Made by a program: the position numbers and the translations under genes | Shown: one piece after another, positions 1-7,808 of the stretch | Layout: each line of letters begins with the position of its first letter | Numbering within the stretch: the stretch's first letter is position 1 | NCBI GenBank assembly: GCA_029863525.1 | Contig: JAOTVL010000007.1 | Coordinates: 1-50,648 of the forward strand | Origin: Gemmatimonadota bacterium | GTDB lineage: Bacteria; Gemmatimonadota; Gemmatimonadetes; Longimicrobiales; Gaopeijiaceae | Direction: 5' to 3' | Length of the DNA stretch: 50,648 nt | Notes under the pieces: generated by a model | Seen by the model: only the letters and a program-made list of their open reading frames with translations | Told to the model about the DNA's origin: nothing | Database searches by the model: none

Positions 1-171
1 GGTGACCTCGCCGCCGAGGTCGGGATGCCCAAGGACCGGTTCAAGACGAACGTCCGCAAGCTCAAGGGGTTGGGGCTCACGGAAAGCCTCGAGATCGGCT
101 ACCGACTGTCACCGCGGGGGCGAGTCGTGCTTCGTTCCCTACTGGCTTCCGGAGGAACGGCGGGGGGCTGA
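1..171 (+). CDS. C-terminal fragment of a winged-helix-type protein (5' end outside window)
   Basis: An open frame runs from the first base to a TGA at 169-171 and encodes 56 residues, so the start lies outside the window. The visible part contains a helix-turn-helix-like stretch (DLAAEVGMPKDRFKTNVRKL) followed by a wing-like strand (GYRLSPRGRVVLRSL) and a short glycine-rich end. This fits the C-terminal winged-helix module of a DNA-binding or regulatory protein. I cannot name the family because the rest is missing. It converges with the minus-strand gene ending at 251. Confidence 0.6.
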   Translation, partial: GDLAAEVGMPKDRFKTNVRKLKGLGLTESLEIGYRLSPRGRVVLRSLLASGGTAGG

Positions 172-250
172 CCCCGGGGCGCCGAGCCGAACATCATCGC
201 CCCTCGGACGGGTCCCGCCCCCCACTCCCTCGCACGTATCGATTCTGACT

Positions 251-1549
251 TCAGGTCGGTCGAGCCGCGCCCGGCTGCTTCGACAGCGACCGCGCCTGAC
301 GAACCCATCCGTCGCGCGCGATGCGGCCTTTGAAGGCCTGGAGCATGTCGTCGATGCGCTTCACGTCGGAGTCCTTCCAATCTTGCACCTGGAAGAAGTA
401 GTAGACGCCGATGTCGTTCAGCATCTTCTCCAGCTTCGGCCCCACGCCGCTGATTTGATTGAGGTCGTCGGGCTTGCCGTACACGGCCGACTTCAGAAGG
501 GCGCCCGCGGGCTTGCGACGCGGTGCACTCCGACGAGTCTTTCGCGCTGCCTTGGACGTGGTCGGGGGTTTCGAACGCTTCCGCGTCGTCGTCGACGGGA
601 CGCGCTCGGTCTTCGGTCGGGAGTCGATCTTCGCCTCGAGCTTCGCGACGGCTCGTTCGACCTTCTCGAGCTTGTCGGTCACCGGCGTCAGATCCGTGTT
701 CTTCAGCGTCGCGAGTCGCTTCTCGATACCGGACACGTCGGTGTTCTTCAGCGTCGCGAGTCGTTTCTCGATACCGGACACGTCGGTGGTCTTCAGCGTC
801 GCGAGTCGTTTCTCGATACCGGACACGTCCGTGTTGCTCAACGTCGCGAGCCTCTTCTCAATGCCGGAAAGGTCAGCGTTCTTCAGCGTCGCGAGTCGCT
901 TCTCGATGCCGGAGAGGTCCGTGTTCTGGAGGGCCGAGAGGCGCTTCTCGATACCCGAAACGTCGGTGTTCTTCAGGGCCGCGAGGCGCTTTTCGAGACC
1001 CGATACGTCGGTGTTCTTCAACGCGCCCAACCGCTCCTCGATGCTGGTCAGCCGACCCGCCAGTGAGCGGTCCAGGCTCGCGACGTCTTCGCGAACCGAC
1101 TCGGTGTCGGCCGGCGCGATCGCCGCCACCGCTGTGCGGAGCGACGACAGGCTGGATTGGACAGGGGAGAGATCGGGCGGCTCGCTCGCGGCAAGCGTCT
1201 TTTGCACGGCGTCGAGACCCGTGAGGACCGGGGTCAGATCCGCGGCGCGGAAGCCGGCTACGGCCTTCTGTACCGCTTCGAGTCGCTCGTCCGTTTTGTC
1301 CTGCAGCGCCTTGGCGTCGGCGAGGCGCCGCTCGAGCTGGGCCTTGTCGGCTTCGAGCGCGGCGATCCGGGCTTCCGCGTCCGTGCGTAGGGTCTGCAGC
1401 GTTTCCAACTCGCCGGCGGTGCGCTGGTAGCGGTCGTACTCGTGCGTCACGTCGGTGAACTGGCGGCGAACCGCCCAGTACATGAAGGCGCCGCCGCACA
1501 CAGCTGCGAGCGCGAGGAGGCCGAGAATTTGGGCAATCAAGAAGCTCAT
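251..1549 (-). CDS. Membrane-anchored coiled-coil repeat protein with C-terminal helix-hairpin-helix domain
   Basis: A protein of 432 residues. The start chosen is the ATG at 1549, where the sequence opens with MSFLIAQ and a transmembrane helix (about residues 2-25); longer upstream forms run into the preceding gene. Next comes a long alanine/glutamate/lysine-rich coiled coil, then eight near-identical 15-residue units (consensus TLKNTDVSGIEKRLA), a basic Ser/Thr/Arg/Lys linker and a C-terminal domain with KPDDLNQISGVGPKLEKML and GRIARDGWV. That tail matches the helix-hairpin-helix domain often fused to NuoE and L21 in other bacteria. It starts 4 bases after the OmpA-like gene ends, so the two are probably cotranscribed. 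A structural role at the envelope is inferred; the function is unknown. Confidence 0.8.
   Translation of the reverse strand: MSFLIAQILGLLALAAVCGGAFMYWAVRRQFTDVTHEYDRYQRTAGELETLQTLRTDAEARIAALEADKAQLERRLADAKALQDKTDERLEAVQKAVAGFRAADLTPVLTGLDAVQKTLAASEPPDLSPVQSSLSSLRTAVAAIAPADTESVREDVASLDRSLAGRLTSIEERLGALKNTDVSGLEKRLAALKNTDVSGIEKRLSALQNTDLSGIEKRLATLKNADLSGIEKRLATLSNTDVSGIEKRLATLKTTDVSGIEKRLATLKNTDVSGIEKRLATLKNTDLTPVTDKLEKVERAVAKLEAKIDSRPKTERVPSTTTRKRSKPPTTSKAARKTRRSAPRRKPAGALLKSAVYGKPDDLNQISGVGPKLEKMLNDIGVYYFFQVQDWKDSDVKRIDDMLQAFKGRIARDGWVRQARSLSKQPGAARPT
696..1043 (-). repeat. Eight tandem 45-bp in-frame repeats
   Basis: Units begin at 696, 741, 786, 831, 876, 921, 966 and 1011, each 45 bp with a few substitutions. 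They encode the 15-residue coiled-coil units of the surrounding gene. The outer units differ most and those at 696-830 are nearly identical, as expected for recent duplication within the array. Confidence 0.9.
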
Positions 1550-1553
1550 GGTT

Positions 1554-2381
1554 TCAGTTCCCGGAGATAGGGAGGTGGAATTCGATGCGGCGATTGAGGG
1601 CTCGTCCGGCTGGCGTGCCGTTCGTCGCGATCGGTGAGGTCTGTCCGAAGCCCACCGCCTCGAGCCGGTCGGTCGAGACGCCACGCTCACCGAGCGCCCG
1701 ACGCACGGCCTCGGCGCGCTGCGCGCTCAACGCCATGTTGGCCTCCGGGTTGCCCGTGCTATCTGTGTGACCCTCGATGCGGATTCGACCGGGGCACTCG
1801 GCCGCGATCGCTGCGATGCGATCGAGTAGGTCGCTCGACGACGCGGCAATGGACGCACTTCCGGACGTGAACTGGATCTGCGTGCCGGACATGACCTCTG
1901 CGAGGCGCTCCTCGCACCGCTCGGCCGCTTCCCGCTGGTCGACCGCCGGCGAGACCCCGGCCTCGACCTCTGCATCGGGCGCGTCTCGGGGCGGGGTGAG
2001 GAAGTCGTCGCGTACGATGGTGGCGCAGACGAGCTCCCCCACCCATGTCGGGCAGGTGGCGGTGCGCGCCGCGTTCAAAGCGACTTCCGCGGCCGCGGCC
2101 GTGGGGACGGAGCCGGAGATGGTCACGTGCTGACCGCTGACCTCCAGCTCAGCCCAGGTGGCTCCTGCGTCGGCCAATGCAGCGCTCACGCTCGACCGCA
2201 CCGAGTCCTCGATCCAGGCACTGGCGAATCGGGTCACGCCGAAGAGCGCGACGAGGATGAGACCGAGCACGGGCAAGAGGCCCCGGAACGCGAAGGGCCA
2301 GATCGGCTCCGCGAGTCGGCGGAACGCGGTCACCCGGCGTACCTGTCGGGATTGCGTGGAGGCAGAGGGGTTGGGGGACAT
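1554..2381 (-). CDS. OmpA-family protein with BON-like domain
   Basis: A protein of 275 residues starting at the ATG at 2381, preceded by AGGCGAG; upstream in-frame codons do not look like protein. One transmembrane helix (about residues 28-52) is followed by a BON-like fold (SAALADAGATWAELEVSGQ, then a GSVPTAAAAEVA turn), an acidic linker and an OmpA C-terminal peptidoglycan-binding domain with IEGHTDSTGNPEANMALSAQ and GFGQTSPIATN ending in NRRIEFHL. The TM-BON-OmpA order resembles mycobacterial ArfA/OmpATb and differs from a classic beta-barrel OmpA. It probably tethers the inner membrane to peptidoglycan. It is likely in one operon with the downstream coiled-coil gene. Confidence 0.88.
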   Translation of the reverse strand: MSPNPSASTQSRQVRRVTAFRRLAEPIWPFAFRGLLPVLGLILVALFGVTRFASAWIEDSVRSSVSAALADAGATWAELEVSGQHVTISGSVPTAAAAEVALNAARTATCPTWVGELVCATIVRDDFLTPPRDAPDAEVEAGVSPAVDQREAAERCEERLAEVMSGTQIQFTSGSASIAASSSDLLDRIAAIAAECPGRIRIEGHTDSTGNPEANMALSAQRAEAVRRALGERGVSTDRLEAVGFGQTSPIATNGTPAGRALNRRIEFHLPISGN

Positions 2382-2554
2382 ATCGACTCGCCTGTCTTGA
2401 TGGGACATCACGGCCGCGACCCAATGCATCGGCCGGCTGACATTGATGGACCGGAGGCGGGTGAGAAAAGTCACATCGGCACGTCCGTGGCTCGCGTGAT
2501 GCACTCCGCTCGATCATTTTGGCGGACCGTCATCGCCCAAGCCGGAGAACCCAC

Positions 2555-3448
2555 ATGACGCGCGCTACACCGACCCTACTCCCGCCGTCGACGCGAGGGA
2601 TGTTCGCGCTGACAGCCATGGCGCTCGGCCTCGCCGTGCCCCTCGCCGCCCAAGATCTCGATGCACCGCGCCCGATCGCGGGCGCCAACACCGTGTTCAT
2701 CGAAGAGATGACGTGGATGGACGTGCGCGACGCGCTCGCCGACGGCATGACGACGGCGATCGTCGCGACCGGGGGTGTGGAGCAGAACGGTCCGTACGTT
2801 GCATCGGGAAAGCACAACTTCGTGCTTCAGGCGACGACAGAGGCGATCGCGCGCGAGCTCGGCAACGCGCTCGTCGCGCCGATCGTGAAGTTCGTGCCCG
2901 AAGGAAGCATCGATCCCCCCTCGGGGCACATGCGCTACCACGCCACGATCAGCGTTCGCCAGGAGACGTTCGAGGCGCTACTGACAGACGTCGTCGCTTC
3001 TCTCGAGGCTCACGGGTTCAGGGACATCGTGCTCATCGGCGACAGCGGTGGGAACGTGCGGGGCATGGAGAACGTGGCCACGGCGCTCAACGAGGCTTGG
3101 TCGGACCGGAGTGCGCGGGTGCACTTCATCCCGGAGTACTACACCGAGGACATCTACAGCTGCGATTTCCTCAAGGAGGAGCTGGGGATCTTCCAGCAGC
3201 CCGACAACTGCGTGGCCACGCGCAACGAGTACCACGACGACTACCACTATTCGTCCATCATCGCGACCACGGACCCGGAGCGGATTCGGGCGCGCCAGCG
3301 GATCGAGGCGGGGCTATTCAGCATCAACGGGGTCGATCTGCGCCCCCTGGAGAAGACGATCGAGAACGGACGTCGCCTCGTCCAATACCGTGCGGAGATC
3401 ACCGCTCGCGCGATCCGGAAATCGATGGCGGCGGGGGGAAACCGATGA
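2555..3448 (+). CDS. Secreted creatininase-family protein
   Basis: A protein of 297 residues. The ATG at 2555 follows a GGAGAA ribosome site and opens a signal peptide ending at AAQ (about residue 33). The fold is creatininase-like: VEQNGPYVASGKHN near residues 75-88 and GDSGGNVRGM near the middle correspond to the metal-site and GNGGN regions. Compared with the usual EQHGPHLPLGTDT, the first His is Asn and the Asp is His, so the metal ligands are altered or shifted. Creatininases are amidohydrolases or cyclic-imide hydrolases, but the substrate here cannot be inferred. It overlaps the downstream cupin gene by 4 bases (ATGA) and heads a five-gene cluster. Confidence 0.8.
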   Translation: MTRATPTLLPPSTRGMFALTAMALGLAVPLAAQDLDAPRPIAGANTVFIEEMTWMDVRDALADGMTTAIVATGGVEQNGPYVASGKHNFVLQATTEAIARELGNALVAPIVKFVPEGSIDPPSGHMRYHATISVRQETFEALLTDVVASLEAHGFRDIVLIGDSGGNVRGMENVATALNEAWSDRSARVHFIPEYYTEDIYSCDFLKEELGIFQQPDNCVATRNEYHDDYHYSSIIATTDPERIRARQRIEAGLFSINGVDLRPLEKTIENGRRLVQYRAEITARAIRKSMAAGGNR

Positions 3449-3993
3449 AGGGCGTCGGCGGCGGGATCACGGTGGTTGCGGTCGCTGCCACCTGCGTGCT
3501 CGCGGTCGGCGTGCCCGCGGCGACGGCACAGGCCGTGGTAGCCCGCGTCGGGGCCGACGAATTGGTGGCCACGATCGAGGCCGCGCCACCCGGACGGGTG
3601 AGCGACCAGCAGATCCGGATGATCGACGCGGGCGACATGAATCTCGGGGTCGGCGTGGTCCACCGCCCGCCGACCACGACGCTATCCGCGATCCAGCACC
3701 ACAAACAGGCCGAGATCTACCGGGTGGTCGAGGGCCGCGGAATCCTCGTCACGTCCCGGCAGATGGCGGACCCACGGGAGTTGGACCCCGAGGGCGCGAC
3801 GGTGAAGACGCTCACGGGACCCAGCGCGTTCGGGACGATCGAGGGCGGGACGAGCCAGCCGGTGGGGCCCGGCGACATCGTCTTCATCCCGGCCGGGACC
3901 GCCCACGGTTTCAGCGAGATCACGGACGCGATCACCTACATCGTCTACCGGATCGATCCCGATAAGCTCGTCGCGCTCAAGGCCGGGTCATGA
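3445..3993 (+). CDS. Secreted cupin-domain protein
   Basis: A protein of 182 residues starting at the ATG at 3445, which overlaps the upstream TGA. It has a signal peptide of about 28 residues ending ATAQ. The cupin core shows IQHHKQAEIYRVVEGRG (first motif) and GPGDIVFIPAGTAHGF (second motif), so the His/Glu metal ligands are present. Substrate or ligand is unknown. It ends in an ATGA overlap with a second, cytoplasmic-looking cupin, which implies translational coupling. Sharing an operon with the creatininase-like protein suggests a small-molecule hydrolysis or modification role, by inference only. Confidence 0.82.
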   Translation: MKGVGGGITVVAVAATCVLAVGVPAATAQAVVARVGADELVATIEAAPPGRVSDQQIRMIDAGDMNLGVGVVHRPPTTTLSAIQHHKQAEIYRVVEGRGILVTSRQMADPRELDPEGATVKTLTGPSAFGTIEGGTSQPVGPGDIVFIPAGTAHGFSEITDAITYIVYRIDPDKLVALKAGS

Positions 3994-4361
3994 GGCGGTT
4001 CGACGGTAGCGCGCGACCGTCTGGCTCGGTCGATCCCGCGAACTTCGTACTGCCCGGCCAATTCCAGCGACTCATCGGTCCGGCCGATGGAGAGCCACTG
4101 CGACTCTACCGGGTGTCGTTCGAGGAAGGAGCCCGGACGTACTGGCACACGCACAGTGACGCTCAGATCCTGTTCGGAATTTCGGGCCGTTGCGTGGTCG
4201 TTGACCGGGCAGGGGACGAGCTGCTTCTCGAGCCGGGCGATGCCGTCGTCATCGATGCGGGCGAGGAGCATTGGCACGGAGCCGCGCCCGGTGGAGCCGG
4301 CGAGCACCTCGCCATCAACCTGGGCGCCGAGACCACGTGGCTGGAGTCTTCGCAGGCGTAA
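3990..4361 (+). CDS. Small cupin protein
   Basis: A protein of 123 residues. The ATG at 3990 lies inside the upstream gene's stop (ATGA). It is a single cupin barrel with no signal peptide: YWHTHSDAQILFGISGRCVV supplies the first His cluster and PGDAVVIDAGEEHWHGAAP the second. Length and motifs fit cupin_2 family proteins, such as carboxymuconolactone-decarboxylase-associated cupins, but the specific reaction is not evident. It is the third member of the cluster that begins at 2555. Confidence 0.82.
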   Translation: MRRFDGSARPSGSVDPANFVLPGQFQRLIGPADGEPLRLYRVSFEEGARTYWHTHSDAQILFGISGRCVVVDRAGDELLLEPGDAVVIDAGEEHWHGAAPGGAGEHLAINLGAETTWLESSQA

Positions 4362-4386
4362 GATATTCCCCAATTCGCGTGAAACT

Positions 4387-4791
4387 ATGAACACCTCGAA
4401 TACCCCCCTGGAGTCCCGCGTCGAGAAGCTCGAGCGCCGGAACCGGATGCTGGTCTTCGGATTGGTCGCGGCTCTGGTGATCCCGGCTCTGACGGGGATG
4501 CGTCGCGATGCTCACCCCGATGACATCGTTGTGAAGCGGGTCCGGGTCGTGGACGACGAGGGTCGCGTGCGAATCGACCTCCGTCACAACGCCGAAGAGA
4601 CCGGCATGTTCGTTCTGGACGAGGAGGGTCAGCCCAGGATCGGAGCCGCGCAGTTCTCGCACGGAGGTGGAGGCTTCGCCCTGCACGGCCCGGGGGGCCA
4701 GGGTGGTGCCGTGCTCTACCTTCGCGGTGACGGCTCTCTGACCATGTACGATGCCGCGGGTGAGGTCACCGCTCGATTCCCCGAGAGGTGA
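4387..4791 (+). CDS. Single-pass membrane protein, function unknown
   Basis: A protein of 134 residues from the ATG at 4387. It has a short coiled-coil start (LESRVEKLERRNRM), one transmembrane helix (about residues 22-37), then a beta-rich C-terminal part with repeated strand-turn elements (VVDDEGRVRIDLRH, FVLDEEGQPRIGA, LYLRGDGSLTMYDAAGEV). This layout is seen in small uncharacterised proteins predicted to face the periplasm. I do not recognise a named family with confidence. Its stop overlaps the GTG start of the next gene. Confidence 0.65.
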   Translation: MNTSNTPLESRVEKLERRNRMLVFGLVAALVIPALTGMRRDAHPDDIVVKRVRVVDDEGRVRIDLRHNAEETGMFVLDEEGQPRIGAAQFSHGGGGFALHGPGGQGGAVLYLRGDGSLTMYDAAGEVTARFPER

Positions 4792-5432
4792 GGGTGAAGC
4801 GCCTCCTCCTGGTGCGGTGGCTCGTCGCCGTGGCCCTTGTCGGCTGTGCCGTCGATGATGGAGGCGAAGCGCCGGACCAAGTCGCTGCGGCCGAGCCTTT
4901 CACGGTCCGCTTCGAGACCACCGCGGGGGACGTCGACGTCGAGTTCGTGCCCGAGTGGTCGCCACGAGCAGTCTCGCGCGTTCGGGAGCTGGCGGAGCTC
5001 GAGTTCTGGGACGGTGCCCGGCTGTACCGAGTGAACGATCGCTACGCGCAGTTCGGCTACTCAGGCCGGCCCGCGCTCGACTCGGTCTGGATCGGCCGGG
5101 GATTGCCCGACGAACCGAGTCGGTCGAGCAACGTCCGCGGATCCGTGAGCTTCGCGCGCGGCGGACCGGGCACGCGCTCAGTGATCTTGTTCATCAACCG
5201 GACCGACAATACAAACCTCGACCAGCTGGAGTGGAACGGAGTCGTGGGCTTCCCTCCGGTGGGTCGAGTGGTGTCGGGGATGGACGCCGTCGATCGCCTC
5301 TTTTCCGGGTACGGAGACGACCCCATGCAGTGGGAGGACTCGATCGCCGCCCGAGGAAACGACTTCCTCGATCGCGAATACCCTGCGCTCGACTCGATCA
5401 CCGGCGTGCAACTGTTGGTGGGCGGGGGTTGA
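4788..5432 (+). CDS. Cyclophilin-type peptidyl-prolyl isomerase, lipoprotein
   Basis: A protein of 214 residues from the GTG at 4788, overlapping the preceding TGA; a GTG at 4794 is also possible. A lipobox (LVGC near residue 19) marks it as a lipoprotein. The cyclophilin fold is seen in FTVRFETTAGDVDVEFVPEW, RLYRVNDRYAQFGY, FARGGPGTRSVILFINRTDN and GFPPVGRVVSGMDAVD. The usual GFMxQ is shortened to RYAQFG, so activity may differ from classic cyclophilins. A paralogue with a more standard motif lies at 11863-12543. It probably helps fold secreted proteins. Confidence 0.85.
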   Translation: MRVKRLLLVRWLVAVALVGCAVDDGGEAPDQVAAAEPFTVRFETTAGDVDVEFVPEWSPRAVSRVRELAELEFWDGARLYRVNDRYAQFGYSGRPALDSVWIGRGLPDEPSRSSNVRGSVSFARGGPGTRSVILFINRTDNTNLDQLEWNGVVGFPPVGRVVSGMDAVDRLFSGYGDDPMQWEDSIAARGNDFLDREYPALDSITGVQLLVGGG

Positions 5433-5650
5433 GGGCCCAAGGGGCAGGGTTCACAAATGCCCAAAATGAAGTTGACTACAGCAGGCTCGACTGCGAAGGT
5501 TGCAGGTGTCCGAATCGATGGTTCGGTCAGATCGAGGTGGCTCAGGAAGAGTCCACCAGCCCGCGCGGAGGAACCCGCGCTGAACAATGTGGTCGGTAAA
5601 GGGCGGGTCACCCGTACTCCAACGATCGCAACACCAAGGGAGCGCGCGTG
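5433..5650 (+). promoter_or_regulatory. Intergenic leader of the cold-shock gene
   Basis: This 218-base gap separates the cyclophilin gene from the cold-shock gene. Long structured 5' leaders that sense temperature are known for cspA-type genes. A TTGACT (5472-5477) is present without a convincing -10 box, and CGCGG/CCGCG complementary segments near 5565-5583 could pair. A 64-codon frame here overlaps the csp start but shows no protein-like features. The regulatory role is inferred from position. Confidence 0.3.
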
Positions 5651-5857
5651 ATGCGTACCAGGGGAACCGTGAAGTGGTTCAATGATCAGAAGGGCTTCGG
5701 CTTCATCACGCCGGAGGATGGCAGCAAGGACTGCTTCGTTCATCACAGCGCCATTCAGGCCGAGGGCTTCCGTACCCTCGCCGAGGGCGCCACGGTGGAG
5801 TTCGATATCGTCCAGGGCGCCAAGGGCCCTGCGGCTGAGAACGTGGTGACGGTTTAA
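5651..5857 (+). CDS. Cold-shock domain protein (CspA family)
   Basis: A protein of 68 residues, the usual CspA length. RNP1 ([11 protein letters not shown]) and RNP2 (CFVHHSAI) nucleic-acid-binding motifs are intact, and [15 protein letters not shown] opens the domain. The ATG at 5651 has AAGGGAG about 9 bases upstream; a GTG at 5648 directly before it is an alternative. CspA-family proteins bind single-stranded RNA and act as RNA chaperones in the cytoplasm. A strong intrinsic terminator follows at once, so the transcript ends here. Confidence 0.95.
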   Translation: MRTRGTVKWFNDQKGFGFITPEDGSKDCFVHHSAIQAEGFRTLAEGATVEFDIVQGAKGPAAENVVTV

Positions 5858-5873
5858 CCGGATCCGAACCGAC

Positions 5874-5914
5874 GCGGGCCGCTCCCTCCCTGGGGAGCGG
5901 CCCGCTCTTTTTTT
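5874..5914 (+). terminator. Rho-independent terminator after the cold-shock gene
   Basis: A perfect 13-bp GC-rich stem (GCGGGCCGCTCCC at 5874-5886 pairing with 5893-5905) with a 6-base loop is followed by TC and seven T residues (5908-5914). It lies 16 bases after the stop codon. Confidence 0.95.
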
Positions 5915-5929
5915 GCATTACTCTCGGCC

Positions 5930-6988
5930 ATGGCCTCGAATCCACTCACCCCATTCGTTACCGACGACGGCGTCCTCCTGCTCGACGGGGGGCTGGCGAC
6001 CGCGCTCGAGGACGCAGGTCACCGCCTGGACCGCATGCTGTGGTCGGCCTCGCTCCTACGCGACCGACCGGACGCCATTCGAGCCACGCACCGAGCGTAT
6101 TTGGCCGCCGGGGCGGACTGCATCACCACCGCCAGCTATCAGGCCTCGTTCGAGGGGTTCCGACGCGCCGGTCTCGATGACGACGACTCCGTCGCGCTGC
6201 TGTTGCGGTCGTCGGCGCTCGCCCTCGAGGCCCGCGACGAGTGGGTGGCTGCCGCGGGGTCCGCGGTCGATGCCGATGGGCCGGACCGACCCGCGCGGCC
6301 GAAGACCCCCCTGGTTGCGGCATCGATCGGCCCGTACGGGGCCCACCTGGCGGACGGCTCGGAGTACCACGGTCGGTACGGAGCGTCGGTCGGGGAGCTC
6401 GAGCGCTTTCACCATCGTCGTCTGGGCCTTCTGGCCGAAAGTGGCGTCGATCTTCTGGCGTGTGAGACGATCCCGAGCCAGAGCGAGGTCGGGGTGCTGC
6501 TCGACGTTCTCGACCGACAGCGGGACGATGTCTTTGCGTGGCTGAGCTTCTCGTGCCGCGACGAGCGGCGACTGAGCGACGGCTCGCCCATCGAGGAAGC
6601 GGTGACGATGTGTTCGGCGCGGCGACGGGTGGCGGCGATCGGTGTGAACTGTACAGCGCCGGCGTACGTGCCGGAGTTGATCGCTCGTGCCGCGGAGGTC
6701 ACCGACCGACCGTTGGTGGCGTACCCGAACTCAGGCGAGCATTGGGACGCCACCAACAAGCGTTGGGGCGAGCCGTCCGGACCAGGCCGCGAAGCGGTGG
6801 GCGACAGAAGGATGAGCGACGAAAGTTGGATGTCCGGTGTGCTCGGTGCGCTCGGGGCTGGCGCCCGAATCGTCGGGGGGTGCTGTCGAACCGGCCCTGC
6901 AGACATCGCGGAGTTGCGACGGCGAATCGACCTCCGAGATTGGGGGGCCGAAGGACTGGGCGGCGCACGTCGACCGCCGTTCGCATGA
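5930..6988 (+). CDS. mmuM: Homocysteine S-methyltransferase
   Basis: A protein of 352 residues. The barrel N-terminus (LLLDGGLATALEDAGH) and the zinc-site cysteines are present: Cys241 in GVNCT and Cys318/Cys319 in GGCCRTGP, the standard triad of this family. MmuM-type enzymes move a methyl group from S-methylmethionine or S-adenosylmethionine to homocysteine, giving methionine in the cytoplasm. The length fits the single-domain enzyme and not the much longer MetH. It stands directly after the csp terminator and before a DoxX-like gene. Confidence 0.9.
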   Translation: MASNPLTPFVTDDGVLLLDGGLATALEDAGHRLDRMLWSASLLRDRPDAIRATHRAYLAAGADCITTASYQASFEGFRRAGLDDDDSVALLLRSSALALEARDEWVAAAGSAVDADGPDRPARPKTPLVAASIGPYGAHLADGSEYHGRYGASVGELERFHHRRLGLLAESGVDLLACETIPSQSEVGVLLDVLDRQRDDVFAWLSFSCRDERRLSDGSPIEEAVTMCSARRRVAAIGVNCTAPAYVPELIARAAEVTDRPLVAYPNSGEHWDATNKRWGEPSGPGREAVGDRRMSDESWMSGVLGALGAGARIVGGCCRTGPADIAELRRRIDLRDWGAEGLGGARRPPFA

Positions 6989-6998
6989 GGAGGGAGCG

Positions 6999-7439
6999 GT
7001 GAACGATACGGTCAGGAGAAGAGCGTGGGGCATGCTCTTTGCGCGCCTGGTGTTGGGTTTGATGTTCTTCCAGGGCGCGCTGTGGAGGGTCTTCGATCTG
7101 GGGCCGGTCGAGCACGCCCGGCGCTTCTTCGTCGACCCGTACGCGGATTCGTTCCTCCCACAGTGGTCGCTCTGGATGGCAGGCACGGCGGTGCCGTTCG
7201 CCGAGCTCGTGGGAGGCGCGCTGATCCTGCTCGGCTTGTGGCGCCTTCTCGGACTCGGCCTCGTGGGTGGCGTGCTCGTGATGGTGACCTTCGGCCACCT
7301 CGTGGCCGAGCCCATTTTCGCATTCGACGCGCACGTGATGCCCCGCCTGATGCTGGTGGTTTTCCTCCTGATCACGCCGTCGGACTGGGATCGGTTCTCG
7401 GTGGACGAATGGCTCGAACGGCGGGAGGTCGGCGGGTAA
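6999..7439 (+). CDS. DoxX-like membrane protein
   Basis: A protein of 146 residues. The GTG at 6999 is preceded by GAGGAGGGA, a strong ribosome site that decides the start. Four hydrophobic helices are visible: FARLVLGLMFFQGAL, AGTAVPFAELVGGALILLGL, LGLVGGVLVMVTFG and RLMLVVFLLIT. The E in PFAELVGGALILLG and the overall order match the DoxX/quinol-oxidase-subunit-like superfamily. A precise role cannot be assigned. Its TAA overlaps the ATG of the zinc-finger gene (TAATG). Confidence 0.72.
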   Translation: MNDTVRRRAWGMLFARLVLGLMFFQGALWRVFDLGPVEHARRFFVDPYADSFLPQWSLWMAGTAVPFAELVGGALILLGLWRLLGLGLVGGVLVMVTFGHLVAEPIFAFDAHVMPRLMLVVFLLITPSDWDRFSVDEWLERREVGG

Positions 7440-7795
7440 TGGCGCCCCACGCCGGTCATCTGAGCGCGACCCAGCGCGCCGAGCTCCGCGCCGAGCTCGA
7501 GACCCAACTGCGGAAGCTGCAGAGGAGCATGCAGATCACCGACGAGGCGCTGCGGACGGTCGAGCTCGACCAGACCGCGGTGGGTCGGTTGTCCCGGATG
7601 GATTCCCTGCAGAACCAGAGCCTCTCGAAGGGGCTTCGCGAACGCGAGGTCGTGCGGCTCTCCCAAATTCTCGAGGCGCTCAGAAAGCTGGACGAGGGAG
7701 GGTACGGAAGCTGCTCGGAGTGTGGCGGAGATATCCCCTTCGAGCGCCTATTCGTGTTTCCCGAGGCGCCGGAGTGCGCCGACTGCATCAGTTGA
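7439..7795 (+). CDS. DksA/TraR-family zinc-finger protein
   Basis: A protein of 118 residues. An N-terminal helical coiled-coil (about residues 8-85) ends with LRKLDEGGYGSCSECG, and the four-cysteine zinc finger is complete (C92, C95, C113, C116). The I/V-PFERL segment between the pairs is characteristic. Family members enter the RNA polymerase secondary channel and alter initiation. The length suits the short TraR/YbiI-like or general DksA-type group. The start overlaps the upstream stop. Confidence 0.9.
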   Translation: MAPHAGHLSATQRAELRAELETQLRKLQRSMQITDEALRTVELDQTAVGRLSRMDSLQNQSLSKGLREREVVRLSQILEALRKLDEGGYGSCSECGGDIPFERLFVFPEAPECADCIS

Positions 7796-7808
7796 AGGAG
7801 GACTCCAC

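Noticed and set aside
696-1043. CRISPR-like repeat array
   Set aside because: The 45-bp units are contiguous with no spacers and encode in-frame protein repeats.
5457-5651. 64-codon frame before the cold-shock gene as a leader peptide
   Set aside because: No ribosome site of note and no recognisable protein pattern; kept only as part of the leader region.
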